This document shows positions 22,561 through 29,481 of a stretch of DNA of 29,481 nucleotides, in pieces. Source of the stretch: an uncultured Bacilli bacterium (GTDB taxonomy: Bacteria; Bacillota_I; Bacilli_A; RF39; UBA660); the NCBI GenBank assembly GCA_934119965.1, contig CAKOTA010000017.1:1-29481 (forward strand), read 5' to 3'. How positions within the stretch are numbered: position 1 is the stretch's first letter; the number at the start of each line of letters is the position of its first letter. Below the pieces are notes generated by a model that was not told where the DNA came from, did not search any database, and was given only the letters and a program-made list of their open reading frames with translations. Made by a program: the position numbers and the translations under genes.

Positions 22561-23335
22561 ATAAATTACTTCTAAATTCTTTAAGTGCTCGTAGAAATTC
22601 ATCATTTTTAGCATCTACTTCACTTGAAACATTAAGTACTCTCTCTTTTTTTACAGACTCATTTTTAATTTCATCTATTTCACTAATTAAATCTTCTTGT
22701 TCCTTTTGAATATGTTTTCCTGTATCAAATAATTTAATTGTAGGATATTCAATTTTAGCATCTTGTTTACCAAATATAGGTGAAATAAAATCAGTGTTTT
22801 TAAATTTTTTGTCTTTCTTTTCAACAAACGATTCTATTTTCTTAATTTTAGGTTCTTCTCTTTCTAAGAATTCAGTTACTTTATTAGTTGCTAAAGAAGA
22901 AGCAGTCTTTTCTTGTTGTAATTCGTGTTGTTTTATTTCATCTTCTAAATTATTATTTTTCATACTATCCAATAATTCTTGATAACTTATAATAGCTTTT
23001 TCTTCTTGTTCAGCTTCAAAATTTTCAACAACTTCTTCTTGTTTAGAATCTAAAGATTTTTGCATTTTTGCTAACATATCATCTAAATCCAATTTATCAT
23101 TTTTTTCTTCTTTTATTGAAGGTTTAATATTTTCCCCTATTGGAACTTCTATTTTAGCATTTATCAAGTTTTCTCTTGGCCTTGCTTTCATTAAATCATC
23201 TAATATTTCATCTATTTCTTCTTCATCTTTTTTTCTATCTTTGTAGATGATATATGCTATACAAGCAATAACAAGAATAAATATTATCACTGATACTATT
23301 ATTAGTAAATTTACTGGTATATTTATTTCTAACAT
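22559..23335 (-). CDS. Membrane-anchored, acidic coiled protein, 258 aa
   Basis: I do not recognise the family. One N-terminal membrane helix (about residues 8-30, IVSVIIFILVIACIAYIIY) is followed by a long, highly charged, mostly helical cytoplasmic tail rich in Glu and Lys, with segments such as IDEILDDLMKARP and LDDMLAKMQKSL. A short hydrophobic motif, FISPIFGK, near residue 185 stands out as a likely binding peptide. The type-I anchoring with a charged tail recalls scaffold proteins of the EzrA/SepF setting, but no homology is claimed. The frame extends to 23365 inside rsmE; the ATG at 23335 is preferred because a GGAG ribosome site lies just before it. Five bases after the rsmE stop, so one operon with rsmE. 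Confidence 0.6.
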   Translation of the reverse strand: MLEINIPVNLLIIVSVIIFILVIACIAYIIYKDRKKDEEEIDEILDDLMKARPRENLINAKIEVPIGENIKPSIKEEKNDKLDLDDMLAKMQKSLDSKQEEVVENFEAEQEEKAIISYQELLDSMKNNNLEDEIKQHELQQEKTASSLATNKVTEFLEREEPKIKKIESFVEKKDKKFKNTDFISPIFGKQDAKIEYPTIKLFDTGKHIQKEQEDLISEIDEIKNESVKKERVLNVSSEVDAKNDEFLRALKEFRSNL

Positions 23336-23339
23336 ATAA

Positions 23340-24038
23340 TCACTCCATACATTCATAATTAACAATACTCATTATAAATAATGGTACTGTTTCAACTCTT
23401 AATATTCGATTTCCTAAAGTAACTGGGATAAAATTACTTTCTAATAATAATTTTTCCTCATTATTAGATATTCCACCCTCTGGTCCAATTAATACATTTA
23501 TTCTACCACAATTTTTATTACTTTTCAAAACATTTTTTATTGTCATACTTTTTTCAGCAGTTGAACAAAAAATATTAATTCCATTCAATTCTAATATTTC
23601 TTCCAACTTTAATATTTCTAATTCAGGTATTGTATTTCTATGAGATTGTTCACTAGCTTCTTTTAGAATCATTTTCCATCTATCTATTTTTTTAGAGCTT
23701 TTTTCATTTTCTTTTACAATTCCTCTTTCAGAATAATATAATACTATTTTTGATACTCCTAATTCGGTACCTTTTTGAAAAATGTAATCTAATTTTTGTT
23801 CTTTTAAAACAGGTACTATTAGACATATATAAGGTACTTTTTCTTTTACACTTTCTAGTTGCTCTTTTAATAATATTTCATAGTCATCATTTAGATAACA
23901 AAGGTATGAAATATTATCAAATACGACAATTATTTCATCGTTTGGTTTCATCCTCATTACTTTTTTAATATGTTTTATATCTGTATCTAATAATTCAAAT
24001 TTGTTATCTTTCTTTTTTTCAGCAAAATATCTTTGCAT
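23340..24038 (-). CDS. rsmE: 16S rRNA (uracil1498-N3)-methyltransferase
   Basis: SPOUT-class methyltransferase of 232 aa that methylates U1498 of 16S rRNA in the 30S subunit. It starts MQRYFA with a PUA-like N-terminal domain (DTDIKHIKKVMRMKPND), continues with GTELGVSKI and SEQSHRNTIPEL, and ends with the knotted cofactor site: LIGPEGGISNNE and LGNRILRVETVPL. Length is normal. The frame reaches 24050, but the ATG at 24038 follows a GGTGAT site and gives the family-typical start. It ends in TGA, five bases before the start of the next gene. Confidence 0.93.
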   Translation of the reverse strand: MQRYFAEKKKDNKFELLDTDIKHIKKVMRMKPNDEIIVVFDNISYLCYLNDDYEILLKEQLESVKEKVPYICLIVPVLKEQKLDYIFQKGTELGVSKIVLYYSERGIVKENEKSSKKIDRWKMILKEASEQSHRNTIPELEILKLEEILELNGINIFCSTAEKSMTIKNVLKSNKNCGRINVLIGPEGGISNNEEKLLLESNFIPVTLGNRILRVETVPLFIMSIVNYECME

Positions 24039-24118
24039 AGAAATCACCATCTATATTATACCTAATAATTAAATATATATCTATATCTATTTAATTTCAC
24101 TTGTCATTTATTTACAAA

Positions 24119-24141
24119 AAAATAGAGTTTTTACTCTATTT
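24119..24141 (-). terminator. Terminator after the pseudopilin gene
   Basis: AAATAGAGT and ACTCTATTT arms (about 24120-24128 and 24133-24141) around a short loop, followed leftwards by a T-run. The TAG stop codon (24136-24138) is inside the stem. It closes the mraZ-rsmH-ftsL-pbpB-pilin run. Confidence 0.75.
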
Positions 24142-25290
24142 AAAATTGTATGCAAATGTTGAACTAGACCCTGTTGCGGTATCACTATTAGTACAATAAA
24201 CATTTATTGGGACTTTAATAACAGTTGCATAATAATATGGCCCAGATGTTGATTCTGTAAGCTTTACTCCGTCATTAGAATCAACATACCAAAATTTATT
24301 TCCATCTGTATTCATTGTCCAGAAACTTTTATTAGTAAATGTAGTTGCTAGATAATTATTATTTTTACAATTTAAACTTTTAAAACTACTTTCGCAATTA
24401 TTGTCTGTCGATGCAATAGCATAATCATAAAGTGATAGCAATCCAACTTTGGAAGTAACTGTATTAATTTTTAACATACTTTCTAGATTAGTCAGACTAC
24501 TATCTGAATCTGCAACAACACCATTGTCCCAAGTATCTACTAATTTCGAATAATCTTTTACCTTGTCAGATAATGTATTTTGTAATGTTGTTTTAGTAAA
24601 ATCTGTTTCTAAATCTGAAGACATAGTTGAAGAATCTGTTGTCGTTGAAATTAGTTTCATTGAATAATCTTTCTTATCAATGCTTAAAATTCTCCATTCT
24701 TTATTTTCATATTTAACATAATTATTTACATCATTTCCTCTAAATACATATTCATTTTCTAAGTCATATAGTCCATCAGTTGTTTCACCTAAAACATGGA
24801 TAACATTTTCATTATTATTCAATATTGTTTGATAAGCTGGTGTAACACTTTTATCAGTTTTTACAATCGCTTCATTTCCTATTTTATCAAAATCATAATC
24901 ATATTTTATATAAGGCTCTGTCAATTCTTTGGCTGAACAATCATCAATATATTCATATGTATATTCATTTGTAATATAACTTATTAATACACATCCATTC
25001 ATCACTTTTTTATTTTTAGGATTTAATATATTTTCTTTTTCTAAGTATTTTGTTCCCTTAAGTAAATCCAAAGTAATATATGTATTATTAATATGATATT
25101 TATCAAGTTTATCCATATTATTTAAAGCCCATTTTTCAGCCTGTTTTTCTATATTTTTAACCTGTGTCACATATAATTCTTTTTTTGAATTATCTATATA
25201 TTTTGTTACTCTAGGAAAAGTAATTAAAGATATAATTGCAATTATAACAATAACACATAATAATTCAATTAAAGTAAATCCTTTTTTCAT
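24136..25290 (-). CDS. Type IV pseudopilin-like protein with large C-terminal domain
   Basis: Protein of 384 aa opening with the classical prepilin leader and helix MKKGFTLIELLCVIVIIAII: cleavage is expected between Gly4 and Phe5, with the conserved Glu5 of the mature protein. The hydrophobic helix is followed by an amphipathic stretch to about residue 60. The rest (about 165-384) is not pilin-like. It has NYVKYENKEWRILSIDKK, then LLSLYDYAIA, Cys-containing loops (CESSFKSLNC) and SFWTMNTDG, resembling a secreted DUF6273-type lectin-like domain. It needs a prepilin peptidase and assembly ATPase, none of which is in the window. It lies 30 bases after the PBP2B gene, with a GAGGTGG ribosome site. 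Confidence 0.8.
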   Translation of the reverse strand: MKKGFTLIELLCVIVIIAIISLITFPRVTKYIDNSKKELYVTQVKNIEKQAEKWALNNMDKLDKYHINNTYITLDLLKGTKYLEKENILNPKNKKVMNGCVLISYITNEYTYEYIDDCSAKELTEPYIKYDYDFDKIGNEAIVKTDKSVTPAYQTILNNNENVIHVLGETTDGLYDLENEYVFRGNDVNNYVKYENKEWRILSIDKKDYSMKLISTTTDSSTMSSDLETDFTKTTLQNTLSDKVKDYSKLVDTWDNGVVADSDSSLTNLESMLKINTVTSKVGLLSLYDYAIASTDNNCESSFKSLNCKNNNYLATTFTNKSFWTMNTDGNKFWYVDSNDGVKLTESTSGPYYYATVIKVPINVYCTNSDTATGSSSTFAYNFK

Positions 25291-25320
25291 ATTCCACCTC
25301 TAGTATTAGTATATCACATT

Positions 25321-27534
25321 TTATTCATCTTTTTCTACTTGTTCTTCATTATTTTCTTCTTCATTGCTTGTTTCTTCCATTATTTTTTCCTCTAAAACAA
25401 TTTCTAGGTTCATATCACTGCTTATTTGTGTATATGGATTATAATTTTGAGACTTAACATAACCATAGCCAGTAATAGTATATTTAATTCCTAAAAGATT
25501 ACATAAATTAACAACATCTTTTCGACTCCATCCAATCATATTTGGTAATGTTTTATTTTTACCATTTGTAGTTAGGAATATTTTTTCGCCTATTGTTATT
25601 TTTTCATTTTTATTCATTGATTGTTTTGTTATTTTATCACCATCACCAATTATAATAACATCTATTCCAGCATTACTTAATTCGGCTTTTACTTCATCTG
25701 TTTTCTTATTTATATATGATTTTAATTTATATGTTTCAATATTTTTTTCAGTTACTTCTGTAAACATATTTTTATATTTACTTATACTTTGAATTATATC
25801 TTTTGTAGTTGTATATAATCCAGCAGATTTTCCCCAACTAGGTCTTTTCATAGCTGTATAAATTATTATATCTGGATCGTCTTTTGGGAACATTCCTGAA
25901 AATGAATAAATATATAAATTATCACCAATTAAATAAGAACCTGTAGCTGCATCATATATTTGACTTGTTCCAGTTTTACCAATAATATCAAATCCATCTA
26001 TTCTATATGGATATCCAGTAGAACCTAAATCTGTTCCATGGATAACATTATACATTAATTCTTTCATTTTATTAACTGTTGAAGTTTTAACAATTTGCTC
26101 ACTTTCTTCCACTTTTCTTTCATACACAGTTTTACCAGTATTGGGATTAACTATCTTACTTATTAAATGTGGTTTTAACATTTTACCATTATTTGATATT
26201 AAAGTAAGAGCTTGTAATTGTTGAGCAACTGTGGTAGTAATACCTTGACCAAATCCAGCTGTGGCATATTCAATATCGTAATTAAAATTAATGCTACCCG
26301 CTGCTTCTCGGTTCAATTCAATGCCTGTAGTTTTACCAAAACCATATTTTTTAAAACATTCTTTTAATTGTTTTTTAGTTAGATTGTTTCTTAAAATATT
26401 TACTACTCCGACATTACTTGAATATTCATAACCTTTATCTAAAGTAATTTCTCCCCAACCTAATCCATTATTCCAATCATTTATTGTATATTCACCAATA
26501 TTATAACTACCTGATTGATAAGTACTATTTCCATCATAAACATTATTTTCCATAGCACACATATAAGTATAAGTTTTCATTGTACTACCAGGTTCAAATA
26601 TAAATGTTGATAATGGATTTTCATAGTTTTTAATATTCTTAATATTAGGATCAAATGAAGGAGTTGTTGAGAAGGCTAAAATATCTCCTGTTTTAGCATC
26701 CATAACCGCAAATACTGTCCATTCTGGGTTATATGTTTCTTCTATTTTCTTTACTCCGGCTTCAACAAATCTTTGAATATTTTCATCAATTGTTAAATAG
26801 ATATCATTACCATTTTGAGCTTCTTCTCTTATTTCTTTTGTACCATTAATTTTATATCCATACATACTTCTTTGGTATTCTAAATATCCATCAACACCAC
26901 TAAGCATTTCATCGTATTTTGATTCAATCCCCATTTCACCTACTATTTTTTTTATCGTAGTTTCATTTTCGTCATCATCATATTCTTTAACATCTTTTGT
27001 TTTAGCATATCCAACAACATAAGAAGCAAAGTCACCATTAGGATAATATCTTTTTTGACTTTCAGAAAAACTTATTCCTGATAAACCAAGAGATAAAATT
27101 TCATCTTTCTTAAGTTCTGTTAAACCACTACCGTACATTCCTAGTTCTACTTGGTAGACATTTTGACTTAATTGTTTCAAAACATATTCTTCTGGAGCAT
27201 TTAGAACTTCAGCTAATTTCTTAGCTGTTCCTTCAACATCTTTAACATAATTTTCTCCCATATATACTTTACTTTTTTCTAGAGAAACAATTAATGTATA
27301 TGAACTAACATTAAGAGCTAAAGTGTTTCCATCTTTGTCATAAATTACTCCTCTTTTAGCAGTTATTGTTTTTTTAACGGTGTTTCTACTAGCTGCAAAC
27401 GAAGCCATATCTATTCCATCTATTTTTGGAGAAAGGGCTAAAAAAACATATCTTACATACAACAAAAAAATGCAAAGAAAGAATATTAAAAATACTATCA
27501 TTGATACATTTGTTTTATTCTTTTTTGCATTCAT
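25321..27534 (-). CDS. pbpB: Class B penicillin-binding protein, PBP2B/FtsI type (two PASTA domains)
   Basis: Membrane-anchored septal transpeptidase of 737 aa. One N-terminal membrane helix (about 12-33), a PBP dimer domain starting at AKRGVIYD (59-66), and a transpeptidase domain with STMK (active Ser317, Lys320), SSN (372-374) and KTGT (520-523). Two PASTA domains follow (about 595-715), with a Glu-rich C-terminal tail. Length, two PASTA domains and the position directly after ftsL match Bacillus PBP2B, the division transpeptidase working with FtsW, FtsL and DivIC. It sits 13 bases after ftsL with a GAGGTG ribosome site. A second class B PBP with one PASTA domain lies at 15612-17519. Confidence 0.92.
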   Translation of the reverse strand: MNAKKNKTNVSMIVFLIFFLCIFLLYVRYVFLALSPKIDGIDMASFAASRNTVKKTITAKRGVIYDKDGNTLALNVSSYTLIVSLEKSKVYMGENYVKDVEGTAKKLAEVLNAPEEYVLKQLSQNVYQVELGMYGSGLTELKKDEILSLGLSGISFSESQKRYYPNGDFASYVVGYAKTKDVKEYDDDENETTIKKIVGEMGIESKYDEMLSGVDGYLEYQRSMYGYKINGTKEIREEAQNGNDIYLTIDENIQRFVEAGVKKIEETYNPEWTVFAVMDAKTGDILAFSTTPSFDPNIKNIKNYENPLSTFIFEPGSTMKTYTYMCAMENNVYDGNSTYQSGSYNIGEYTINDWNNGLGWGEITLDKGYEYSSNVGVVNILRNNLTKKQLKECFKKYGFGKTTGIELNREAAGSINFNYDIEYATAGFGQGITTTVAQQLQALTLISNNGKMLKPHLISKIVNPNTGKTVYERKVEESEQIVKTSTVNKMKELMYNVIHGTDLGSTGYPYRIDGFDIIGKTGTSQIYDAATGSYLIGDNLYIYSFSGMFPKDDPDIIIYTAMKRPSWGKSAGLYTTTKDIIQSISKYKNMFTEVTEKNIETYKLKSYINKKTDEVKAELSNAGIDVIIIGDGDKITKQSMNKNEKITIGEKIFLTTNGKNKTLPNMIGWSRKDVVNLCNLLGIKYTITGYGYVKSQNYNPYTQISSDMNLEIVLEEKIMEETSNEEENNEEQVEKDE

Positions 27535-27547
27535 ATTTTACACCTCG

Positions 27548-27835
27548 TTAGTCGTTAATTATAATTATATTATCATTATTATACGCCAAACCCATGTCAG
27601 ATACAACATCTTTGACTTTATCAAATGAAGTTAATTCATTTACCTTCATTGTTAAGCTTTCATTTTGTTTTTCTTGATCTGATATTTTATATTCTATTTT
27701 AGCTATATTCATATTTAAATATGTTATATTAGCACCTAGAAAAACTTTAGATACAACTATGCCAAAAAGACAAATAACAGCTGTACTATATAACAAGATT
27801 TCACCTCTTGTAATTTTTTTTCTTCTCTTTGCCAT
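27548..27835 (-). CDS. ftsL: Cell division protein FtsL-like
   Basis: Small bitopic protein of 95 aa: a very basic N-terminus (MAKRRKKITRGE), one membrane helix (about 13-34), then a coiled-coil stretch (about 35-70, IAKIEYKISDQEKQNESLTM) and a short extracytoplasmic tail. The sequence is too divergent to identify alone, but size, layout and place between rsmH and pbpB are those of FtsL, which joins DivIC and PBP2B in the divisome. GGGAGG ribosome site; 13 bases after rsmH. Confidence 0.85.
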   Translation of the reverse strand: MAKRRKKITRGEILLYSTAVICLFGIVVSKVFLGANITYLNMNIAKIEYKISDQEKQNESLTMKVNELTSFDKVKDVVSDMGLAYNNDNIIIIND

Positions 27836-27848
27836 AGTTTTTTCCTCC

Positions 27849-28757
27849 CTATTTTATTCTTTCAATTATTCTTAGTTTCGCACTTCTTGAGCGATTATTT
27901 TTTTCTATTTCTTCTTTACTTGGTTCTATAGTTTTTATTATCCTATAGTTTGGTAAATATTCATCAGGTATAACAGGCATATTTTTTAAATTTTTATCAA
28001 TTTCTGTTACACTTTTAAATATATTTTTACAAATTTTATCTTCTAATGAATGAAATGTTATTACGCATATTCTTCCATTTATATTTAATAGTTCTAAAGC
28101 ATCTCTTAGAGCTTTATCAAATACTTCTAATTCATTGTTAACTTCAATTCTGATTGCTTGAAATATTTTACGCGCTGGATGTTTTTCTCTTTTATATTTT
28201 TCAGGAACTGCACTTTTAATTACTTCAACTAGCTCTAAAGTTGTATTAATTGGTCTATTTTCGATTATTTTTGTTGCAATTTTAGGTGCGAATTTTTCAT
28301 CACCATATTTATAAAATATATCAATTAATTGTTCTTTTGAATATTCATTTACAACTTTATGTGCCGTTAAAGGATTATTTAAATCCATTCGCATATCTAA
28401 ATACGCATCATGATGAAAACTGAATCCTCGATAATCTTCATCTAGTTGTGGACTTGATACTCCTAGATCAAAAAGAATTGCGTCTACTTTAGTAACATTA
28501 TTTTTTTCTAATTCACTTTTCATATTCACAAAATTACTTTTAATAATTTTATAATTAGAAGCTATGTTTTTTAATTTTTCATTACTTTCAATTATAGCTT
28601 CCTCATCTTGATCAAAAGCATATAGGAATCCGTTTGGTATTTTTTTTAATATCTCACTGCTATGTCCTGCTCTACCTAATGTAGCATCAACGACTATACT
28701 ATTTTCTTTTAAGTTTAAGTTATCAATGCTTTCTTTTAGTAATACTGAAATATGCAT
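27849..28757 (-). CDS. rsmH: 16S rRNA (cytosine1402-N4)-methyltransferase
   Basis: S-adenosylmethionine-dependent methyltransferase of 302 aa that modifies C1402 in the decoding centre of 16S rRNA. Motifs: DATLGRAGHS (24-33, cofactor loop), FDLGVSSPQLD, GFSFHHDAYLDMRM, the helical insertion with HPARKIFQAIRIEVNNEL, and ITFHSLEDKICK near the end. Normal length for RsmH (MraW). Its ATG overlaps the mraZ stop by one base (TAATG), a common arrangement in dcw clusters. Confidence 0.96.
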   Translation of the reverse strand: MHISVLLKESIDNLNLKENSIVVDATLGRAGHSSEILKKIPNGFLYAFDQDEEAIIESNEKLKNIASNYKIIKSNFVNMKSELEKNNVTKVDAILFDLGVSSPQLDEDYRGFSFHHDAYLDMRMDLNNPLTAHKVVNEYSKEQLIDIFYKYGDEKFAPKIATKIIENRPINTTLELVEVIKSAVPEKYKREKHPARKIFQAIRIEVNNELEVFDKALRDALELLNINGRICVITFHSLEDKICKNIFKSVTEIDKNLKNMPVIPDEYLPNYRIIKTIEPSKEEIEKNNRSRSAKLRIIERIK

Positions 28758-29185
28758 TAGATATTTACCTCAAACAATTTATCGGCAATGTCAGATATTG
28801 TTTCTTCATTTGCTTCAATAAAATTGTTCCATCTTTCTTTATCCCAAACTTCTAGTCTTTCATTTACACCAATTATCACACAATCTTTTTTTAAATCAGC
28901 ATATTTGATTAGCGAATTAGCGATATTAATTCTTCCTTGTTTATCAAATTCATTTGTAGTGGCTCCTGATAAGAAAAATCTCATAAAGTTTCTAGCATCT
29001 CTAGTATTAGGTAATTCACGATATTTGTTTATTACTTTTTCCCATTCATTTTTAGGATAAATAAATAAGCAATTATCTAAACCTCTAGTTACTATAAAGT
29101 CATGACCTAATTGTTCTCTTAATTTTGCTGGAATTGTAAGTCTTCCCTTTTCATCAATTGAATAATTGTATTCACCCATGAACAT
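28757..29185 (-). CDS. mraZ: Transcriptional regulator MraZ
   Basis: Protein of 142 aa with two SpoVT/AbrB-type DNA-binding repeats, each with the signature D-x-x-GR: SIDEKGRLTIPAKLR (9-23) and EFDKQGRINIANSL (about 80-93). GLDNCLFIYP and FFLSGAT are also family-typical. MraZ forms rings of subunits that bind short repeats upstream of its own gene and repress the dcw operon. The start MFMGEY at 29185 is that of the family and follows a GGTGAT site that is itself part of the third operator box. First gene of the division operon. Confidence 0.96.
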   Translation of the reverse strand: MFMGEYNYSIDEKGRLTIPAKLREQLGHDFIVTRGLDNCLFIYPKNEWEKVINKYRELPNTRDARNFMRFFLSGATTNEFDKQGRINIANSLIKYADLKKDCVIIGVNERLEVWDKERWNNFIEANEETISDIADKLFEVNI

Positions 29186-29193
29186 TTATATCA

Positions 29194-29218
29194 CCACTTT
29201 TCCCCACTTTTAACCACT
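29194..29218 (-). promoter_or_regulatory. MraZ operator: three AGTGG boxes at 10-bp spacing
   Basis: On the minus strand AGTGG occurs at 29214-29218, 29204-29208 and 29194-29198, each followed by a 5-base spacer (TTAAA, GGAAA, TGATA). The central box reads AGTGGGG. This matches the known MraZ target of TGG-containing repeats every ten bases just upstream of mraZ. The last box overlaps the mraZ ribosome site. Confidence 0.85.
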
Positions 29219-29228
29219 GACTATTATT

Positions 29229-29270
29229 ATTTTACTATTTTTTATATCTAAAGTAAAGTGTTTTATACAA
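29229..29270 (-). promoter_or_regulatory. Sigma-A promoter region of the mraZ operon
   Basis: Two overlapping minus-strand candidates: TTTACT (29252-29257) with TAAAAT (29229-29234), spacer 17; and TTGTAT (29265-29270) with TATAAA (29241-29246), spacer 18. The first places transcription start directly before the AGTGG boxes. Either would be blocked by MraZ bound at the boxes. Confidence 0.6.
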
Positions 29271-29284
29271 GTTTTACATAAAAA

Positions 29285-29307
29285 AAATAGTTTTTAAAAA
29301 ACTATTT
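29285..29307 (-). terminator. Terminator of the HPt-domain gene
   Basis: AAATAGTT and AACTATTT arms (from 29285 and to 29307) around an A/T loop, followed leftwards by seven T residues. The TAG stop codon (29302-29304) lies inside the stem. Confidence 0.7.
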
Positions 29308-29481
29308 CTTATTCAAATATTTTTTTACTATTTCTAGTATTCTATTTAATTCTACCATTAATGATTCATAGTTATCATTTATATATTTAGAATCATTTTC
29401 TTTACTTTTCATTTCGTGATTATACGCTAAATCTGCTAATTTAGTAAATCCTAAATATTTTGAATCACTTTTTAATGCGTG
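29302..29481 (-). CDS. HPt (histidine phosphotransfer) domain protein, C-terminal 59 residues
   Basis: Partial gene running off the right edge; only the end is present. The first visible codons read HALKSDSKYLGFTKLADLAY, the HPt motif H-x-L-K-S in which the His accepts phosphate in a phosphorelay. A helix with NDNYESLMVELNRI follows, as in the last helices of the four-helix HPt bundle. It could be a free-standing HPt protein or the end of a hybrid kinase or response regulator. It is transcribed towards mraZ but separated from it by a terminator. Confidence 0.75.
   Translation of the reverse strand, partial: HALKSDSKYLGFTKLADLAYNHEMKSKENDSKYINDNYESLMVELNRILEIVKKYLNKK

Noticed and set aside
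1..29481. Mycoplasma-type genetic code (TGA as Trp)
   Set aside because: Tryptophan is encoded by TGG throughout, and TGA ends several well-identified genes such as rsmE and mraY.

Overview
The window is a very A+T-rich stretch of a Gram-positive-type chromosome from the Bacilli/Clostridia side of the Firmicutes. The genes are short-spaced, start with GGAGG- or GGTG-type ribosome sites, and use TGA as a stop (for example rsmE and the HD-domain gene), so this is the standard code and not the Mycoplasma code. A division gene run (mraZ-rsmH-ftsL-pbpB), a peptidoglycan/sporulation run (SpoVD-like PBP, mraY, SpoVE/FtsW, SpoIID-like) and a BclA-like collagen protein suggest an endospore-forming lineage or a recent descendant of one. 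Uncultured gut Bacilli of the RF39/Erysipelotrichia type would fit, but that placement is inference. No rRNA, tRNA, CRISPR array or complete transposase was seen.

Layout. 1-2.1 kb: a leftward operon of DUF6323-like, DUF6179-like and a small hypothetical gene. 2.2-8.5 kb: two paralogous helical proteins (one leftward, one rightward) flank a DapB-like dehydrogenase overlapping a YfhO-type membrane glycosyltransferase gene, then a rightward pair of collagen-like protein and TPR glycosyltransferase. 8.5-9.7 kb: a 370-base gene-free block with a possible RNA, then two small genes driven from back-to-back promoters. 9.7-17.5 kb: a leftward run SpoVD-like PBP, transglutaminase-like protein, radical SAM protein, mraY, SpoVE/FtsW, SpoIID-like. 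17.5-19.7 kb: an accessory island in which one unrecognised gene with a kinase-like glycine loop is enclosed by three nested pairs of direct repeats; the outermost pair is a 43-bp sequence encoding a SEC-C zinc tip. 19.7-24 kb: an HD hydrolase, a membrane-anchored unknown, mtaB, a second membrane-anchored coiled protein and rsmE. 24.1-29.5 kb: a large pseudopilin downstream of mraZ-rsmH-ftsL-pbpB, with three 10-bp-spaced AGTGG boxes in front of mraZ that look like the MraZ operator, and finally the end of an HPt-domain gene.

How it fits together. MraZ, RsmH, FtsL and PBP2B are the front of the classical dcw cluster; MraY makes lipid I, the SEDS protein polymerises and the PBPs cross-link. Here the cluster is split by about 8 kb of unrelated genes, and murE, murD, murG and divIB are not in the window. 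The second half (SpoVD-like, MraY, SpoVE-like, SpoIID-like) reads as a spore-wall module. The collagen-like protein and its adjacent glycosyltransferase could be a spore-surface glycoprotein system. A recurring trait is that stop codons lie inside the terminator stem of the same gene. The most unusual locus is the nested-repeat island at 17.6-19.6 kb.
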